NCBI RefSeq assembly: GCF_022647505.1
Contig: NZ_CP071409.1
Coordinates: 3,658,001-3,722,000 of the forward strand
Origin: [Pantoea] beijingensis
GTDB taxonomy: Bacteria > Pseudomonadota > Gammaproteobacteria > Enterobacterales > Enterobacteriaceae
Reading direction: 5' to 3'
DNA: 64,000 nt
The position numbers were made by a program, and so were the translations under genes. The notes beneath the pieces are model-generated. The model worked only from the letters and a program-made list of their open reading frames with translations. It made no database searches and had not been told where the DNA came from. Shown here piece after piece: positions 1 to 8,203 of the stretch (positions within the stretch are counted from its first letter, which is position 1; every line of letters begins with the position of its first letter).

Positions 1-486
1 AACCTGGCCTCACTGCAAATCCAGAAAAATACCGGAACCAGCTGGAAATACCTCTCTTTTGCTGATGCCGGGCCGCGCGTTACCGCGCTGCTACGCGGTG
101 ATGCGCAGGTCATGATCGGTGCGCAAAACGACTTTTCCGAGCAGGTTGCAGCGGGCCAGTTGAGGATCATCGGCGTGCTCAGTAACGCCCGTAATAAACA
201 ATTCTCAGATGTTCCCACACTGCTGGAACAAGGGATCCCGATGGAGGGTATTCCTGAAGAATTGCAGTTCCGCGGCATCGCCGCACCTCCAGGCATCAGC
301 CCTGAAGCCGTTGCCTGGTATCAGAATATTTTCAGCAAGCTGGTAAAAACCCCGGAATGGCAGAAATACATGGAAGAAGAAGGCAGTAAAACGCAATACG
401 TTACCGGCGATGAGCTGAAGCAAAAGATGTCTGAATACACAAGTGATATTACAAAACTGGTCACATTGCTGAAGGAAAAACACTAA
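1..486 (+). CDS. Tripartite tricarboxylate transporter substrate-binding protein (Bug/TctC family), 3' part
   Basis: The frame is open from base 1, so the 5' part lies outside the window. The visible 161 residues are the C-terminal half of a Bug/TctC periplasmic binding protein, including the family-typical run 'RVTALLRGDAQ' and a later 'FRGIAAPPGISPEAV'. Such proteins deliver carboxylates to TctAB-type secondary transporters. The stop is one base before the MmgE/PrpD start, so the two are probably cotranscribed and may handle the same substrate. The ligand cannot be told from sequence. The TctA/TctB membrane genes, if present, lie upstream of the window. Confidence 0.85.
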   Translation, partial: NLASLQIQKNTGTSWKYLSFADAGPRVTALLRGDAQVMIGAQNDFSEQVAAGQLRIIGVLSNARNKQFSDVPTLLEQGIPMEGIPEELQFRGIAAPPGISPEAVAWYQNIFSKLVKTPEWQKYMEEEGSKTQYVTGDELKQKMSEYTSDITKLVTLLKEKH

Positions 487-487
487 C

Positions 488-1876
488 ATGACTGAGCTCA
501 CGTCCGAGATTACACAAACGAGTCAACTGGGTCATTTTGCATCATCACTCTCTTGGGAAAATTTACCCCCGGAGGTGATCCATTATGCTAAACGGGCCTT
601 AGTAGACTGGAGCGCAGCTGCGCTGGCAGGTGCCAGCCAGCCGGGGGCACTAAAAGTTCAGCAAGTGCTTGCGGGCCTGGGGCAAGACGGTGTCGCCTCT
701 ATTGTCGGCACGCCACTGACGACCTCCGCGCCTTATGCCGCACTGGGCAACGCGTACGCTTCGCATTTGCTGGATTACGATGATGTTTTTAACCCCATCG
801 AAACAACCATTCATCTCAGTTCCTGCTTGTGGCCAGCGATCCTGGCCATCGGCCAGCTACGCCATTTGAGTGGACAAGATGTACTCACCGCATATGTCGC
901 CGGTTTTGAAACCGGAGCACGCGTGGCGAGGGCCGCCGGCCCAAGCCATTACCAAAGTGCCTGGCACGTAACCGGAACCATGGGACACGTAGCGGCGGCA
1001 GCGGCGGCGGCAAATGCGTTAAAACTATCCACAGAAGCGGCAACTCATGCCCTGGGTTGCAGCGCGACCCAGGCCGCAGGTATTCGTGAAGTTTATGGAA
1101 GTGATACCAAAGCACTGCATCCGGCTAAAGCAGCAATGGATGGGGTACTTTCCGCGCTGCTGGCCGAGGCGGGCTTTACGTCTACCGATACCGCAATTGA
1201 AGGTCAGCGAGGTTTGCTCCGTGCCGTTAGCCTTGATCCCAATATGGCGCTGCTCACCGAAGGATTAAATACGCTGTGGCACCTGCCTGAAAACGGTAAC
1301 AAACTTTATCCTACCGCCTCACTCACGCATGCAGCCATTGAAGCGGCTACCGCCGCAGCCGAAGATATGGGTAAAGGACGCGATGTCATACGCATCGACA
1401 TTCGTCTGCATCCTTTCTCGGCTGCCGTTACTGCGTTAGCCCATCCCCTAACCGGATCGGAAGCCAGATTTAGCACGCCATACTGTATTGCGGTTGCATT
1501 AACGCGTCATGGATTAGGATTAGGGGATTTTGGTGACGAGACCATCAACGATCCTGAAGTAACACGCCTCTGCTCGTTGGTGAATATCATCTCGGACGCG
1601 AACATGGACAAACGTGGCTGTCAGTTAACGCTGCATTGGGCGGATGGCACGCTCTCTAACTATCATGTGGAACGCAACCAGGGAACCGCGGCAATGCCGC
1701 TTACCGACAATAAATTAACCCATAAATTGCTGGACGCTATTGGACCAGTAATGGATCAGCAGCAGGCAATGGCCTTGATTGAACAGTGCTGGACGCTGGA
1801 ACAAGTGAACGATATTAATTCCCTGGTACAGAAACTGTCTGGCGTCCGTAACGCGGCTACAGCCACTGCAGTTTAA
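488..1876 (+). CDS. MmgE/PrpD family protein
   Basis: A 462-residue protein of the MmgE/PrpD family (2-methylcitrate dehydratase-like fold). 'ALGNAYASHLLDYDDVF' near residue 90 and 'DTKALHPAKAAMDGVLSALLA' near 205 (first 20 residues are the useful part) are the characteristic catalytic-region motifs. Known members dehydrate or isomerise tricarboxylates such as 2-methylcitrate or cis-aconitate. No prpB or prpC lies nearby, so a propionate role is unlikely; coupling to the Bug-type binding protein just upstream suggests breakdown of an imported carboxylate (inference). The ATG follows an AAGGAA ribosome site inside the end of the upstream gene. Confidence 0.85.
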   Translation: MTELTSEITQTSQLGHFASSLSWENLPPEVIHYAKRALVDWSAAALAGASQPGALKVQQVLAGLGQDGVASIVGTPLTTSAPYAALGNAYASHLLDYDDVFNPIETTIHLSSCLWPAILAIGQLRHLSGQDVLTAYVAGFETGARVARAAGPSHYQSAWHVTGTMGHVAAAAAAANALKLSTEAATHALGCSATQAAGIREVYGSDTKALHPAKAAMDGVLSALLAEAGFTSTDTAIEGQRGLLRAVSLDPNMALLTEGLNTLWHLPENGNKLYPTASLTHAAIEAATAAAEDMGKGRDVIRIDIRLHPFSAAVTALAHPLTGSEARFSTPYCIAVALTRHGLGLGDFGDETINDPEVTRLCSLVNIISDANMDKRGCQLTLHWADGTLSNYHVERNQGTAAMPLTDNKLTHKLLDAIGPVMDQQQAMALIEQCWTLEQVNDINSLVQKLSGVRNAATATAV

Positions 1877-1947
1877 TCAACAGGATAACCCCAGTAATCA
1901 TCAACACCCGGCCCCACGCCGGGGAATGACCACATCACAGGGGAATA

Positions 1948-1975
1948 AACGGGCAGGCAACCTGACCCGTTTTTT
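1948..1975 (+). terminator. Rho-independent terminator after the MmgE/PrpD gene
   Basis: AACGGGCAGG and CCTGACCCGTT form a stem with a CAA loop, followed directly by a run of T. It ends the carboxylate operon and lies just before the convergent cyclase gene. Confidence 0.8.
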
Positions 1976-1997
1976 ACTTTCCATCAAGCGAATATAA

Positions 1998-2696
1998 TTA
2001 GTGCTCTATTAATGCGACGGCCCGTATCGGCGAAGCCGAACCGCCTTTTATCTTCAATGGCATGGCAAGAAAGATAAACTGATTAGGCAAGTCACGCAGT
2101 TGCGTCAGATTTTCAATGATTAAAATATTACGATTCAGGAAAACATCATGTGCTGGATAGCCTTCGTGTACGAAGGCATCGATCGTCATCACATCGGTGC
2201 CCACCGCGCGTATCCCTTTGTCTGCAAGGTACATTGCGGCTTCGCGGGATAGCCCCGGCCAGTCTTTTAAGAAAGCAAGGTGATTAGGCCGTAGCGCCCA
2301 GCGATCTTCATAACCGGTATAGAAAATCACGATATCATCAGCCTGAATCGCTCGATTCTCTTTTTCCCATTGCTCAATATGCTGACGCGGCAGTGAACTG
2401 CTGGCGGGCGCACCGGACATATCAATTTTCACCGCCTGACTGAACAGATTTAATGGCGCAATGTGATCAATCGTCTCGCCATCTGGAACAAAGTGAGCGG
2501 GTGCATCAACATGAGTGCCACAATGCTCTCCCAACGTAATCTGGTTAAGAAATGCCTCATCTCCTTTATGTAATGATTCAATGCCATTCATAAAGAAGCG
2601 AGGATGCGTTGGCCATACGGGCATATCTTCTTCCAGCGCATGTGTAAGATCCACAATGCGATAAGTGTTTAACAGGTCAAGAATACTGCTGTTCAT
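1998..2696 (-). CDS. Cyclase family protein (kynurenine-formamidase-like metal hydrolase)
   Basis: A 232-residue PF04199-type hydrolase. The family metal motif appears as 'HCGTHVDAPAHF', with a partner region 'GTDVMTIDAF' later. The frame runs upstream to 2831 inside the MFS gene, but the ATG at 2696 has a good GAGG site and lies 17 bases past the MFS stop, so this start is preferred. Members hydrolyse cyclic or amide substrates such as N-formylkynurenine or isatin. Here it is the second gene after an MFS transporter whose promoter region shares an operator with the L-fuconate operon. It might open a sugar-acid lactone, a step whose usual enzyme is absent nearby (inference only). Confidence 0.85.
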   Translation of the reverse strand: MNSSILDLLNTYRIVDLTHALEEDMPVWPTHPRFFMNGIESLHKGDEAFLNQITLGEHCGTHVDAPAHFVPDGETIDHIAPLNLFSQAVKIDMSGAPASSSLPRQHIEQWEKENRAIQADDIVIFYTGYEDRWALRPNHLAFLKDWPGLSREAAMYLADKGIRAVGTDVMTIDAFVHEGYPAHDVFLNRNILIIENLTQLRDLPNQFIFLAMPLKIKGGSASPIRAVALIEH

Positions 2697-2713
2697 CCCA
2701 GAAACCTCGTCAA

Positions 2714-4033
2714 TTAATGAACCGATTTTATTACCGTCTCTTTCACCAAATAGAGTGGAATGCATCCCACCACTAACACGGCGGCGATCACCAAATAATG
2801 GGCAGTGAAACCAAAGTCGGTAATGATCCACCCCGCCACAGGTGCCACCAGGAAACCCGCGCTACCCACGGCCAGACCAATCATCAATCCCATGCTGGAT
2901 GCCGCTGTTTTCGGTGCCGAATCAATCAAAAGGGCATAAACAACGGGAAAAGGAGAATTACGAAACAGCCCCCATGCGATCAGGATTATCCAGCCACTTG
3001 TTGCCGAAGTGATAAAGTTGCACGCTAGCGTTGCGATAATCCAGCCTGCCGTGATAATCCACAGGCACATCTTCCTGCCCTGCATATCAGAAAAACTCCC
3101 CCAGCCAATTTGCCCAATCCAGCCGGTAATACCTGACGCACCTGAAATCACCGCTGCGGTCGCCAAACTGAGCCCCACTTCCTGGGTAAGCTGTAACGTC
3201 AGGAATGTTGATATCCCCATCTCTGCCCAGATAAAACAGAAGATAATGGCAATAGCCGCCAGGCAGTTACGATTTTTCAAGCACGACAGTCCGTTAAGCA
3301 GCGATTGCCTGAAGGATGGACGCGCATATTGGCTGACATCATCGGGGGGAGTCATCCCCTTTTCTTCTATCCAGCTGTATACCTTGTCCTGACGCTTTTT
3401 TGTTGCAATACAGAGCTGAATAATAATGATGGGTATCCCCAACAGTGGGATAAACAGAAACGCATTTCGCCATGATGAAGTAAGCGCAATGACCAGCCCA
3501 ATGAGCACCGGTCCGATAAATTGCCCCAGGGGAAAACCGGTATGGTGCACGCCAAGCGCAAAACCACGGTTCTCTTTTTGCCACCATTCACCGATTAAAG
3601 CGACATTGATCGGTTCCGATCCACCGCTGCCGAGTCCCATAAAAACACGAAGCGCCTGGAACAGGCCATAAGAACGGCTAAAAGCGCTGGCAACACCGGC
3701 AACAATTTCAATTAATACAGCGATAATCCAGCTATAAGCACGCTTATAGCCAGTCCCGATATAATCGGAAGCGAAGCCAAGGATCAGCGCACCGAGGAAC
3801 GTTCCGACAAAACTCAATGAATTAAGCCAACCAGCCTGCACGGTGGTTAAATGAAATTCCTGGATGATGGCGGGCATAAGCGTTGGCAAAATCAAACGAT
3901 CGACGGAGTTCATCAGGATTGCCAGCGTCGTCACCAACAGCATCAGCCATGATATTGGATGCGCGCGTGGCAGGAATTTGAACAGACCTTTTTTGACTGA
4001 AACCGTCGCGTCTTTTTCTATTACGTTACTCAT
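2714..4033 (-). CDS. MFS transporter, anion:cation symporter type
   Basis: A 439-residue, 12-helix major facilitator protein. The opening helix contains 'NSVDRLILPTLMPAI' and the loop 2-3 region contains 'GFASDYIGTGYKR', typical of the family that carries hexuronates, sugar acids and aromatic acids. A GAGGG ribosome site precedes the ATG. It leads a two-gene operon with the cyclase-family hydrolase. An AATGG-N5-CCATT palindrome 317 bases upstream matches one in front of the L-fuconate operon, so uptake of L-fuconate or a related acid is the favoured guess. Confidence 0.88.
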   Translation of the reverse strand: MSNVIEKDATVSVKKGLFKFLPRAHPISWLMLLVTTLAILMNSVDRLILPTLMPAIIQEFHLTTVQAGWLNSLSFVGTFLGALILGFASDYIGTGYKRAYSWIIAVLIEIVAGVASAFSRSYGLFQALRVFMGLGSGGSEPINVALIGEWWQKENRGFALGVHHTGFPLGQFIGPVLIGLVIALTSSWRNAFLFIPLLGIPIIIIQLCIATKKRQDKVYSWIEEKGMTPPDDVSQYARPSFRQSLLNGLSCLKNRNCLAAIAIIFCFIWAEMGISTFLTLQLTQEVGLSLATAAVISGASGITGWIGQIGWGSFSDMQGRKMCLWIITAGWIIATLACNFITSATSGWIILIAWGLFRNSPFPVVYALLIDSAPKTAASSMGLMIGLAVGSAGFLVAPVAGWIITDFGFTAHYLVIAAVLVVGCIPLYLVKETVIKSVH

Positions 4034-4680
4034 AAAATCCCTCGCGTTGATTCAAGGCGCCGTACCGCGCTAAACAAGCAGGCAAGTTGAATATCATTAG
4101 CGACATCCGCTGGCATATCCCCATATACAATGAATATGCGCTGCTACTTACGTTTGCCGGTATTTTTAATTTTTCTGCACTTAGCGTGAGTCATGATTCG
4201 CTGGTCTTTATGACACCTCCCCGCACGGCCGACGTCATATGCCTATTGCGGTGAAACGGTCCGGATAATCATTGCCTCGTTTTATTAAACAAAGGCTTTT
4301 TTTAATTAACACGTCCAGGAGATTATGATTATCCAATGCCCTTAAAGGACTAATGGTCAGGCCATTTAGGTGGCAAATTGTCCCGCATTAGCGGGCGTTA
4401 TCATATTCTTCAGCGATACCGCGTACAGAGTTACACTAATGTTAACAACGTAAAGCTAACGACACTTTTTGTTAACCAGTTGATTACATCAAACCGATGG
4501 CATTGCCAAACAGCGAAATGAAAAAATGTATGCTGAACCGATTAAACCGCCAAAAAAAGTAACGAATAGGCTTGAGGCAGGAACCTGGATGCTTCAGGGC
4601 AGATGTTTATCCTCTGAATAATCCAGGCCGCAGTAAGAAAGGGGAAACCAGCAATAAATGAGGCAGGTTTCATTGCCTCA
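4034..4680. other. Intergenic region, no gene seen
   Basis: About 650 bases between the MFS start and the end of the HxlR gene. No credible reading frame was found. It carries the GntR-type palindrome at 4350-4369, and otherwise AT-rich sequence consistent with the MFS promoter and a long leader. Confidence 0.6.
4350..4369. promoter_or_regulatory. Candidate FadR/GntR-type operator, copy A
   Basis: CTAATGGTCAGGCCATTTAG has arms AATGG and CCATT around five bases. The same arms and spacing recur at 7369-7387 between the GntR gene and the L-fuconate operon. The core resembles the TGGTC-N-GACCA pattern of FadR-type regulators. Inferred target: the MFS-cyclase operon. Confidence 0.65.
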
Positions 4681-5085
4681 TTACACTTGTTCCTGTTCTT
4701 CAAGGGTAGTTTTCAGCGCGTCCAGATCCTCTTCCATCGCCGTTTTCATACCTCTTCTTTCGAGCCATTTTCTACCCCAGAAACTTAGCTCCAGCATTAG
4801 CCCGTTGAGTTCTTTGCCTTCGTCACTCAGCGAGTATTCAACCTTGGGTGGAACCACAGGATAGACCTGACGAATGACAAGGCCATCTTCCTCAAGCTCA
4901 CGGAGCTGTTTGGTCAGCAGCCGATGATTAATGCTAACTAAATGACGTTGAAGCTCACTGAAGCGCAGCGTACCATCCTTGAACAGATGATAAAGGATAA
5001 CGCCCTTCCATTTGCCCCCCATGATGTGCAGAGCTGCTTCCATCGAGCAGCCAGGAGCCGATCCATAATTCCTCAGTTTTTTCAT
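4681..5085 (-). CDS. HxlR family transcriptional regulator
   Basis: A 134-residue winged-helix protein with the family's N-terminal 'GCSMEAALHIMGGKWK' and the wing 'FSELQRHLVSINHRLLTKQL'. The cysteine at residue 19, at the start of the first helix, is the position that acts as a redox or electrophile sensor in several HxlR/YodB proteins. A strong AAGGAG site precedes the ATG. It is divergent from an Old Yellow Enzyme gene with a palindrome in between, the usual layout for a repressor that responds to electrophiles or quinones and controls a reductase. The real inducer is not visible. Confidence 0.9.
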   Translation of the reverse strand: MKKLRNYGSAPGCSMEAALHIMGGKWKGVILYHLFKDGTLRFSELQRHLVSINHRLLTKQLRELEEDGLVIRQVYPVVPPKVEYSLSDEGKELNGLMLELSFWGRKWLERRGMKTAMEEDLDALKTTLEEQEQV

Positions 5086-5094
5086 AATGACTCC

Positions 5095-5115
5095 TTAGTT
5101 ACCTTTAGGTACGTA
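5095..5115. promoter_or_regulatory. Candidate HxlR operator
   Basis: The imperfect palindrome GTTACCTTTAGGTAC lies just upstream of the HxlR start and in front of the divergent flavin reductase. HxlR-family operators typically have GTAC/GGTAC-type arms. Autoregulation and control of the reductase are inferred. Confidence 0.5.
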
Positions 5116-5200
5116 TGGGACTTTTTTTATCGTATACACAATTATTGTTCATATGTTACTTTGGCTGGGTCAAATATCAACCACTTTTCGGAGTAAAAAA

Positions 5201-6280
5201 ATGTCAGCGTTATTGTTTGAACCCATCACTATCAATGGCACCACATTCCGTAATCGTATCGCTATGTCGCCAATGTGCATGCATTCTGCTTCTGCCGATG
5301 GCCATGTGAATGATTTTCACGTCATCCACTACGGTGCTCGCGCGTTAGGTGGTGCAGGCCTTGTTATACTGGAAACCGCATCCGTTTTGCCTAATGGCCC
5401 TATCGGCCCCGGCGATATCGGGATCTGGAGTGACAGCCATATCGAGGGTCTGAAACGTGTAACGGATGCTATCCATCGTTTTGGCGCGAAAGCCGGCGCA
5501 CAAATTGGTCATGCGGGACGCCAACTGGGTCTTGATAACGTGCAATCAATTGCACCTTCAGCTGTGCCTTTTACACCAGAATCTCGCGTACCACAGGAAA
5601 TGAGCATTGCTCAAATCAAAGAAGTTATTGAAGCATTCCGTCAGGGTGCACGACGTGCACGTGAAGCGGGCTTTGACGTGATTGAGATACACGGCGCTCA
5701 TGGCTATCTGCTCAATCAGTTCCTTTCTCCGTTGGCAAACAAACGCAGTGATGAGTACGGCGGCAGCGTAGAAAACCGTTATCGTATTGTACGCGAAGTG
5801 ATCGACGTCGTGCGCAGCGAATGGCAGGGCCCACTGTTCCTGCGAATTTCATCAACTGACTACGCAGAAGGTGGCAACCGCCCAGAAGATTTCCTGGTTT
5901 ACGGGAAATGGATGAAAGAACAAGGCATCGACCTGCTCGATTGTTCATCAGGCGGCATTGCGATGGTCCAGGTTAACACCTACCCTAACTACCAGGTGCC
6001 GGCAGCAGAGTTACTGCGACGTGAACTGGGTATTAAAACAGGTGCAGTCGGCCTGATTGAAACAGGACGCCAGGCAGAAGAAATTTTACAAAACCAGCGT
6101 GCCGATATCGTACTTGTAGGACGCGAGATGCTGAAAGACCCCTTCTGGGCACGCACCGCCGCGGACGATCTGCACGTTGAAATGCCTGTCCCGCCGCAAT
6201 ACACCCGTTATGGCTCGGCATGGCAGCGTTCTCAGCCCAAACTGCCTGCCGTTGCGCTTGAAGCGACCGTAGAGCAATAA
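5201..6280 (+). CDS. NADH:flavin oxidoreductase, Old Yellow Enzyme (YqjM-like)
   Basis: A 359-residue TIM-barrel FMN enzyme. 'FRNRIAMSPMCMHSA' at the start, 'QIGHAGRQ', the active-site run 'GFDVIEIHGAHGYLLNQFLSP' region and 'DIVLVGREMLKDPFW' near the end follow the YqjM class. These enzymes reduce activated C=C bonds of enals, enones, quinones or nitro compounds with NAD(P)H. An upstream in-frame ATG exists at 5153, but 5201 has a GGAG site and matches the family N-terminus. It is divergent from HxlR, which probably controls it. A link to the sugar-acid genes on either side is not supported by any shared site. Confidence 0.9.
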   Translation: MSALLFEPITINGTTFRNRIAMSPMCMHSASADGHVNDFHVIHYGARALGGAGLVILETASVLPNGPIGPGDIGIWSDSHIEGLKRVTDAIHRFGAKAGAQIGHAGRQLGLDNVQSIAPSAVPFTPESRVPQEMSIAQIKEVIEAFRQGARRAREAGFDVIEIHGAHGYLLNQFLSPLANKRSDEYGGSVENRYRIVREVIDVVRSEWQGPLFLRISSTDYAEGGNRPEDFLVYGKWMKEQGIDLLDCSSGGIAMVQVNTYPNYQVPAAELLRRELGIKTGAVGLIETGRQAEEILQNQRADIVLVGREMLKDPFWARTAADDLHVEMPVPPQYTRYGSAWQRSQPKLPAVALEATVEQ

Positions 6281-6292
6281 TCACCAAATTCG

Positions 6293-6328
6293 CGTTCGCT
6301 GAGTTAAAACGAGGGACGTCAGCGAACG
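6293..6328. terminator. Perfect 10-bp hairpin between convergent genes
   Basis: CGTTCGCTGA and TCAGCGAACG flank 16 bases, between the flavin reductase and the convergent GntR gene. There is no clear T run, so it may be a bidirectional mRNA-end hairpin rather than a classic terminator. Confidence 0.5.
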
Positions 6329-6430
6329 TGGAGCCATGGATGGCACCAAAAACACAGAGCGTGCTTTTGAACCGTACTCTGATGCGGGCCCCGCAGGCAA
6401 CGCAGCCTGGCTAAGTGCATATCCCCTGAA

Positions 6431-7192
6431 CTAACTCCGTCCGAAAATAGCAATAACTGCATCCATATGCTCTTTCATCGCCTTTTTAGCCGCCCGAGGA
6501 TCGCGCGCCTCCAGCGCATTGAGGATCGCCAGGTGCTCAATTTCAGAACGATGAGGCATATCCTGTGGCGCATAATGCAACTGCAGTGCACGAAACATGG
6601 TGCCGTAACGATGTCCCAGCAGATGCGCAATAATAAAGGCATACGCCGGATTACCGCTAGCCTGAGCAATTCGGATATGGAACAGCCGGTCTCCGGGATG
6701 TGTTGCCGATCCCTGACGGTTATCGCGGCAGTTCTGTTCATATGCCTGCCGGATAGCGGCTAGTTCTTCTGGTGATGCATGTCGCGCCGCCAGTGCGGCA
6801 GTTTCAGGCTCAAGTAAACGCCGGGTTTGTAACAGTGAAAAAGGAGGCAGTTCGGCCGTGAAATCCAGCTCAATATTCAGCTCGTCATCCACATCCACCC
6901 ACTGATTGCGCCCAGCTCTCGCCATCACCGGCTCCTGCGACACAGCGGTAGGCTGCGGTGATGACTCACGCACAATTACCCCGTTACCGACGCGAACATC
7001 AACCAGTCCGATCACCTCCAGCGCGATCAAAGCTTCGCGAACCGATGCCCGACTTACCTGCAGTTGGCTGGCCAGTTCACGTTCAGCCGGTAAGCGGCTG
7101 CCTGGTGGAAATTCCTTATTATCGATTAACGTTTTAAGCTGATCGGCTATTTGCCTGTAAATCCTTGGATTTTCTAATTTCTTTATCGGCAT
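6431..7192 (-). CDS. FadR-subfamily GntR transcriptional regulator (candidate L-fuconate repressor)
   Basis: A 253-residue protein. Residues 5-75 form the GntR winged helix ('PGSRLPAERELASQLQVSRAS'), and the rest is an FCD domain with the metal/ligand residues in 'DRLFHIRIAQASGN' and 'HRSEIEHLAI'. A CAGGTG site precedes the ATG. It is divergent from the L-fuconate operon, with a perfect palindrome in the shared region, and a second copy of that palindrome lies upstream of the MFS gene. FCD regulators normally release DNA on binding a sugar acid of the pathway, so L-fuconate or a keto-deoxy derivative is the expected inducer (inference). Confidence 0.9.
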   Translation of the reverse strand: MPIKKLENPRIYRQIADQLKTLIDNKEFPPGSRLPAERELASQLQVSRASVREALIALEVIGLVDVRVGNGVIVRESSPQPTAVSQEPVMARAGRNQWVDVDDELNIELDFTAELPPFSLLQTRRLLEPETAALAARHASPEELAAIRQAYEQNCRDNRQGSATHPGDRLFHIRIAQASGNPAYAFIIAHLLGHRYGTMFRALQLHYAPQDMPHRSEIEHLAILNALEARDPRAAKKAMKEHMDAVIAIFGRS

Positions 7193-7368
7193 ATTTCACC
7201 TGCGGCATTTTATTAATTAAGCGATTCAGCTGGCATTTATGCGACAAAAATCTTGCTGATTTGCATGAGTCATGTAATGAATTAGTTAAATACAAAAAAG
7301 CATTCAATAGGGTATTCATCAAGCATCTTAGCAAAAAGAATCTGGCGTAAAGCGCTTTTTTTTCGCCA

Positions 7369-7387
7369 CTAATGGACTGACCATTAG
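7369..7387. promoter_or_regulatory. Candidate FadR/GntR-type operator, copy B
   Basis: CTAATGGACTGACCATTAG is a perfect palindrome with 7-base arms and a 5-base centre, 35 bases before the first L-fuconate gene. A TAATAC -10-like element follows within a few bases, so binding there would block initiation. It shares arms with 4350-4369. Confidence 0.75.
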
Positions 7388-7421
7388 ACCGTAATACTCT
7401 CAAATCACTCCAGGAGCAAGC

Positions 7422-8162
7422 ATGAACCTGACAGGTAAAAAAGTATTGATCACCGCCGCCGGACAAGGGATCGGTTTTAATACCGCAACCCTTTTTGCCA
7501 GCCATGGTGCTGAGGTCATCGCTACCGATATCAATATTGACGCGCTCAGCGGTATTCAGGGTATTGAGGCTCGCGTGCTGGATGTTACCAATGCACAAGC
7601 TATCGAGGCGACCGCGAAAACCATCGGCCCAATCGATGTCCTCTTCAACTGTGCAGGCGTGGTACACAGCGGCGATATCCTTACCTGTAGCGAACGTGAA
7701 TGGCAGTTTGCGCTCGATCTCAACGTTACCGCGATGTTCCATACTATTCGTGCTTTTTTACCCGCGATGCTGGAACGTAATCGTGGCTCAATCATCAATA
7801 TGTCTTCGGTAGCGTCAAGCATTAAAGGTGTACCAAACCGCTTTGCTTACAGCGCCTCAAAAGCAGCCGTTATTGGCCTGACCCGCTCGGTCGCCGCCGA
7901 TTACGTTACCCAAGGTATCCGCTGTAACGCGATTTGTCCCGGTACGGTGGAATCCCCTTCCCTACGCCAGCGTATTGCCGTCCAGGCGGCGACTGAGGGC
8001 CGTAGTGAAGAGGAGGTTTACAACGCTTTTGTCTCACGTCAGCCCATTGGCCGCATCGGAAAAACGGAAGAAATCGCGCAACTGGCGCTTTACCTCGCCT
8101 CAGATGCAAGCTCCTTTACTACCGGCACAATCAATATTATTGATGGCGGCTGGAGCAACTAA
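7422..8162 (+). CDS. SDR family oxidoreductase, likely 2-keto-3-deoxy-L-fuconate dehydrogenase
   Basis: A 246-residue short-chain dehydrogenase. The cofactor loop 'TAAGQGIG' is at the N-terminus, 'NCAG' near residue 74, and the catalytic Ser/Tyr/Lys lie in 'NMSSVASS' and 'AYSASKAA'. It resembles the DHRS6/2-keto-3-deoxy-L-fuconate dehydrogenase group, in which the keto-deoxy acid is oxidised at C4 with NAD+. The assignment rests mainly on context: it begins a three-gene operon with a diketo-acid hydrolase and L-fuconate dehydratase. A CAGGAG site precedes the ATG. Confidence 0.82.
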   Translation: MNLTGKKVLITAAGQGIGFNTATLFASHGAEVIATDINIDALSGIQGIEARVLDVTNAQAIEATAKTIGPIDVLFNCAGVVHSGDILTCSEREWQFALDLNVTAMFHTIRAFLPAMLERNRGSIINMSSVASSIKGVPNRFAYSASKAAVIGLTRSVAADYVTQGIRCNAICPGTVESPSLRQRIAVQAATEGRSEEEVYNAFVSRQPIGRIGKTEEIAQLALYLASDASSFTTGTINIIDGGWSN

Positions 8163-8203
8163 CGCCCACCTTATCCGCTTTATATCAACACAAGGATTTT
8201 CAG

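Noticed and set aside
488-1876. Naming the MmgE/PrpD gene prpD
   Set aside because: No prpB, prpC or prpR nearby; context is a tricarboxylate-type transporter, so a methylcitrate role is not supported.
7134-7742. 202-codon frame on the minus strand over the GntR start and the dehydrogenase
   Set aside because: It is antisense to two well-supported genes and contains no recognisable domain.
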